64,000 nucleotides of DNA from Piromyces finnis (lineage: Eukaryota > Neocallimastigomycota > Neocallimastigomycetes > Neocallimastigales > Neocallimastigaceae). Both the position numbers and the translations under genes were made by a program. The stretch is from positions 372,001-436,000 of the forward strand of contig MCFH01000025.1 in the NCBI GenBank assembly GCA_002104945.1. Reading direction: 5' to 3'. Below, one piece after another: positions 63,747-64,000 of this stretch (the first letter of the stretch is position 1; every line of letters starts with the position of its first letter). The notes beneath the pieces are model-generated. The model did not search any database and had not been told where the DNA came from. It saw only the letters and a list, made by a program, of their open reading frames with translations.

Positions 63747-63950
63747 TAGTCTTCAAGGGAAAATTATTAGGACTAAGCTCATGGTACTGAGCGATTAAAA
63801 AACATTTTATTCATCAAATTTAAGTATTTGATGAATAAGTGAATGTTTGATTTTTCAGGTAAGTTTGTATAGTATTTAATTAGAAGAGTAATACATTTTG
63901 TTGCTGTATTTTTTCTTTTATTCATGTATTCATGTAGTACTACTCTTCTC
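63746..63950. repeat. Further inverted repeats adjoining the 124-bp units
   Basis: Directly after the two units come ttagtc/gactaa (63746-63751 with 63771-63776) and a third copy of ctcatggtactgag in the stem gctca/tgagc (63777-63792). A perfect 13-bp inverted repeat follows (arms ttattcatcaaat 63807-63819 and 63826-63838, loop ttaagt). Last are arms gaagagtaatac (63883-63894) and gtactactcttc (63937-63948), matching at 11 of 12. The density of palindromes is far above chance. The cluster may continue beyond the window. Confidence 0.7.
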
Positions 63951-64000
63951 TTGTAAGAATCCAATGTAGTCAACTTTAGCATTTGCATTGTACTTTTATA

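Noticed and set aside
63779-63988. 69-residue minus-strand frame at the window end
   Set aside because: It crosses the inverted repeats of the hairpin cluster and shows no family motif.

Overview
The window reads as one contig from a very A+T-rich (by eye well over 80 percent), intron-rich eukaryotic nuclear genome. Exons are short, all introns I placed are GT-AG, coding regions favour A/T-ending codons and Asn/Lys/Glu/Asp runs, and intergenic DNA is full of A/T homopolymers and AAT microsatellites. The protein set and the many small introns fit an early-diverging fungus, most likely an anaerobic gut fungus (Neocallimastigomycota). A dictyostelid or another AT-rich protist is the main alternative, but 20-exon genes argue against Dictyostelium. 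The taxonomic call is inference. No prokaryotic operon, CRISPR array, rRNA or tRNA was found.

I rebuilt 14 genes by splicing on conserved motifs and phase; 13 of them contain introns, about 95 in all. Left part: arginyltransferase ATE1 (-, 1003-3390) is divergent from a small RG/Asn-rich protein (+, 3790-4056). A secreted or membrane protein with a Cys-rich juxtamembrane and Pro-rich tail follows (-, 5409-6070). RAB3GAP2, the Rab3GAP non-catalytic subunit, has 20 exons (+, 8348-15156). Next is a giant gene in which about 2,060 residues of coiled coil and charged sequence lead without a break into a Cdc7-type kinase (+, 16311-24721).

Middle: a MEAK7-like TLDc protein (+, 26604-29312) is convergent with a Tubby-like protein (-, 30458-33531). 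Alanine aminotransferase follows (-, 35307-37867), divergent from GET4 (+, 40218-42053). Then comes the mRNA export receptor MEX67/NXF (+, 43387-46900).

Right part: a 4.9 kb gene desert precedes a G-protein alpha subunit with unusual nucleotide-binding motifs (+, 51787-53585). A 5.2 kb desert follows, holding about 300 bp of AAT repeat. An Asn-rich acidic protein (-, 58810-60269) is divergent from the ER-Golgi SNARE BET1 (+, 60830-61394) and ribosomal protein eS4 (+, 61845-62929). The last 500 bases hold a comparatively GC-rich cluster of nested inverted repeats, including a 124-bp tandem duplication, that matches no feature I recognise.

These are housekeeping genes with no visible functional cluster. 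Several concern membrane traffic and signalling (RAB3GAP2, GET4, BET1, MEAK7, Tubby, G-alpha) or gene expression (MEX67, eS4). The strongest leads are the coiled-coil-Cdc7 fusion, the atypical G-alpha and the terminal hairpin cluster.
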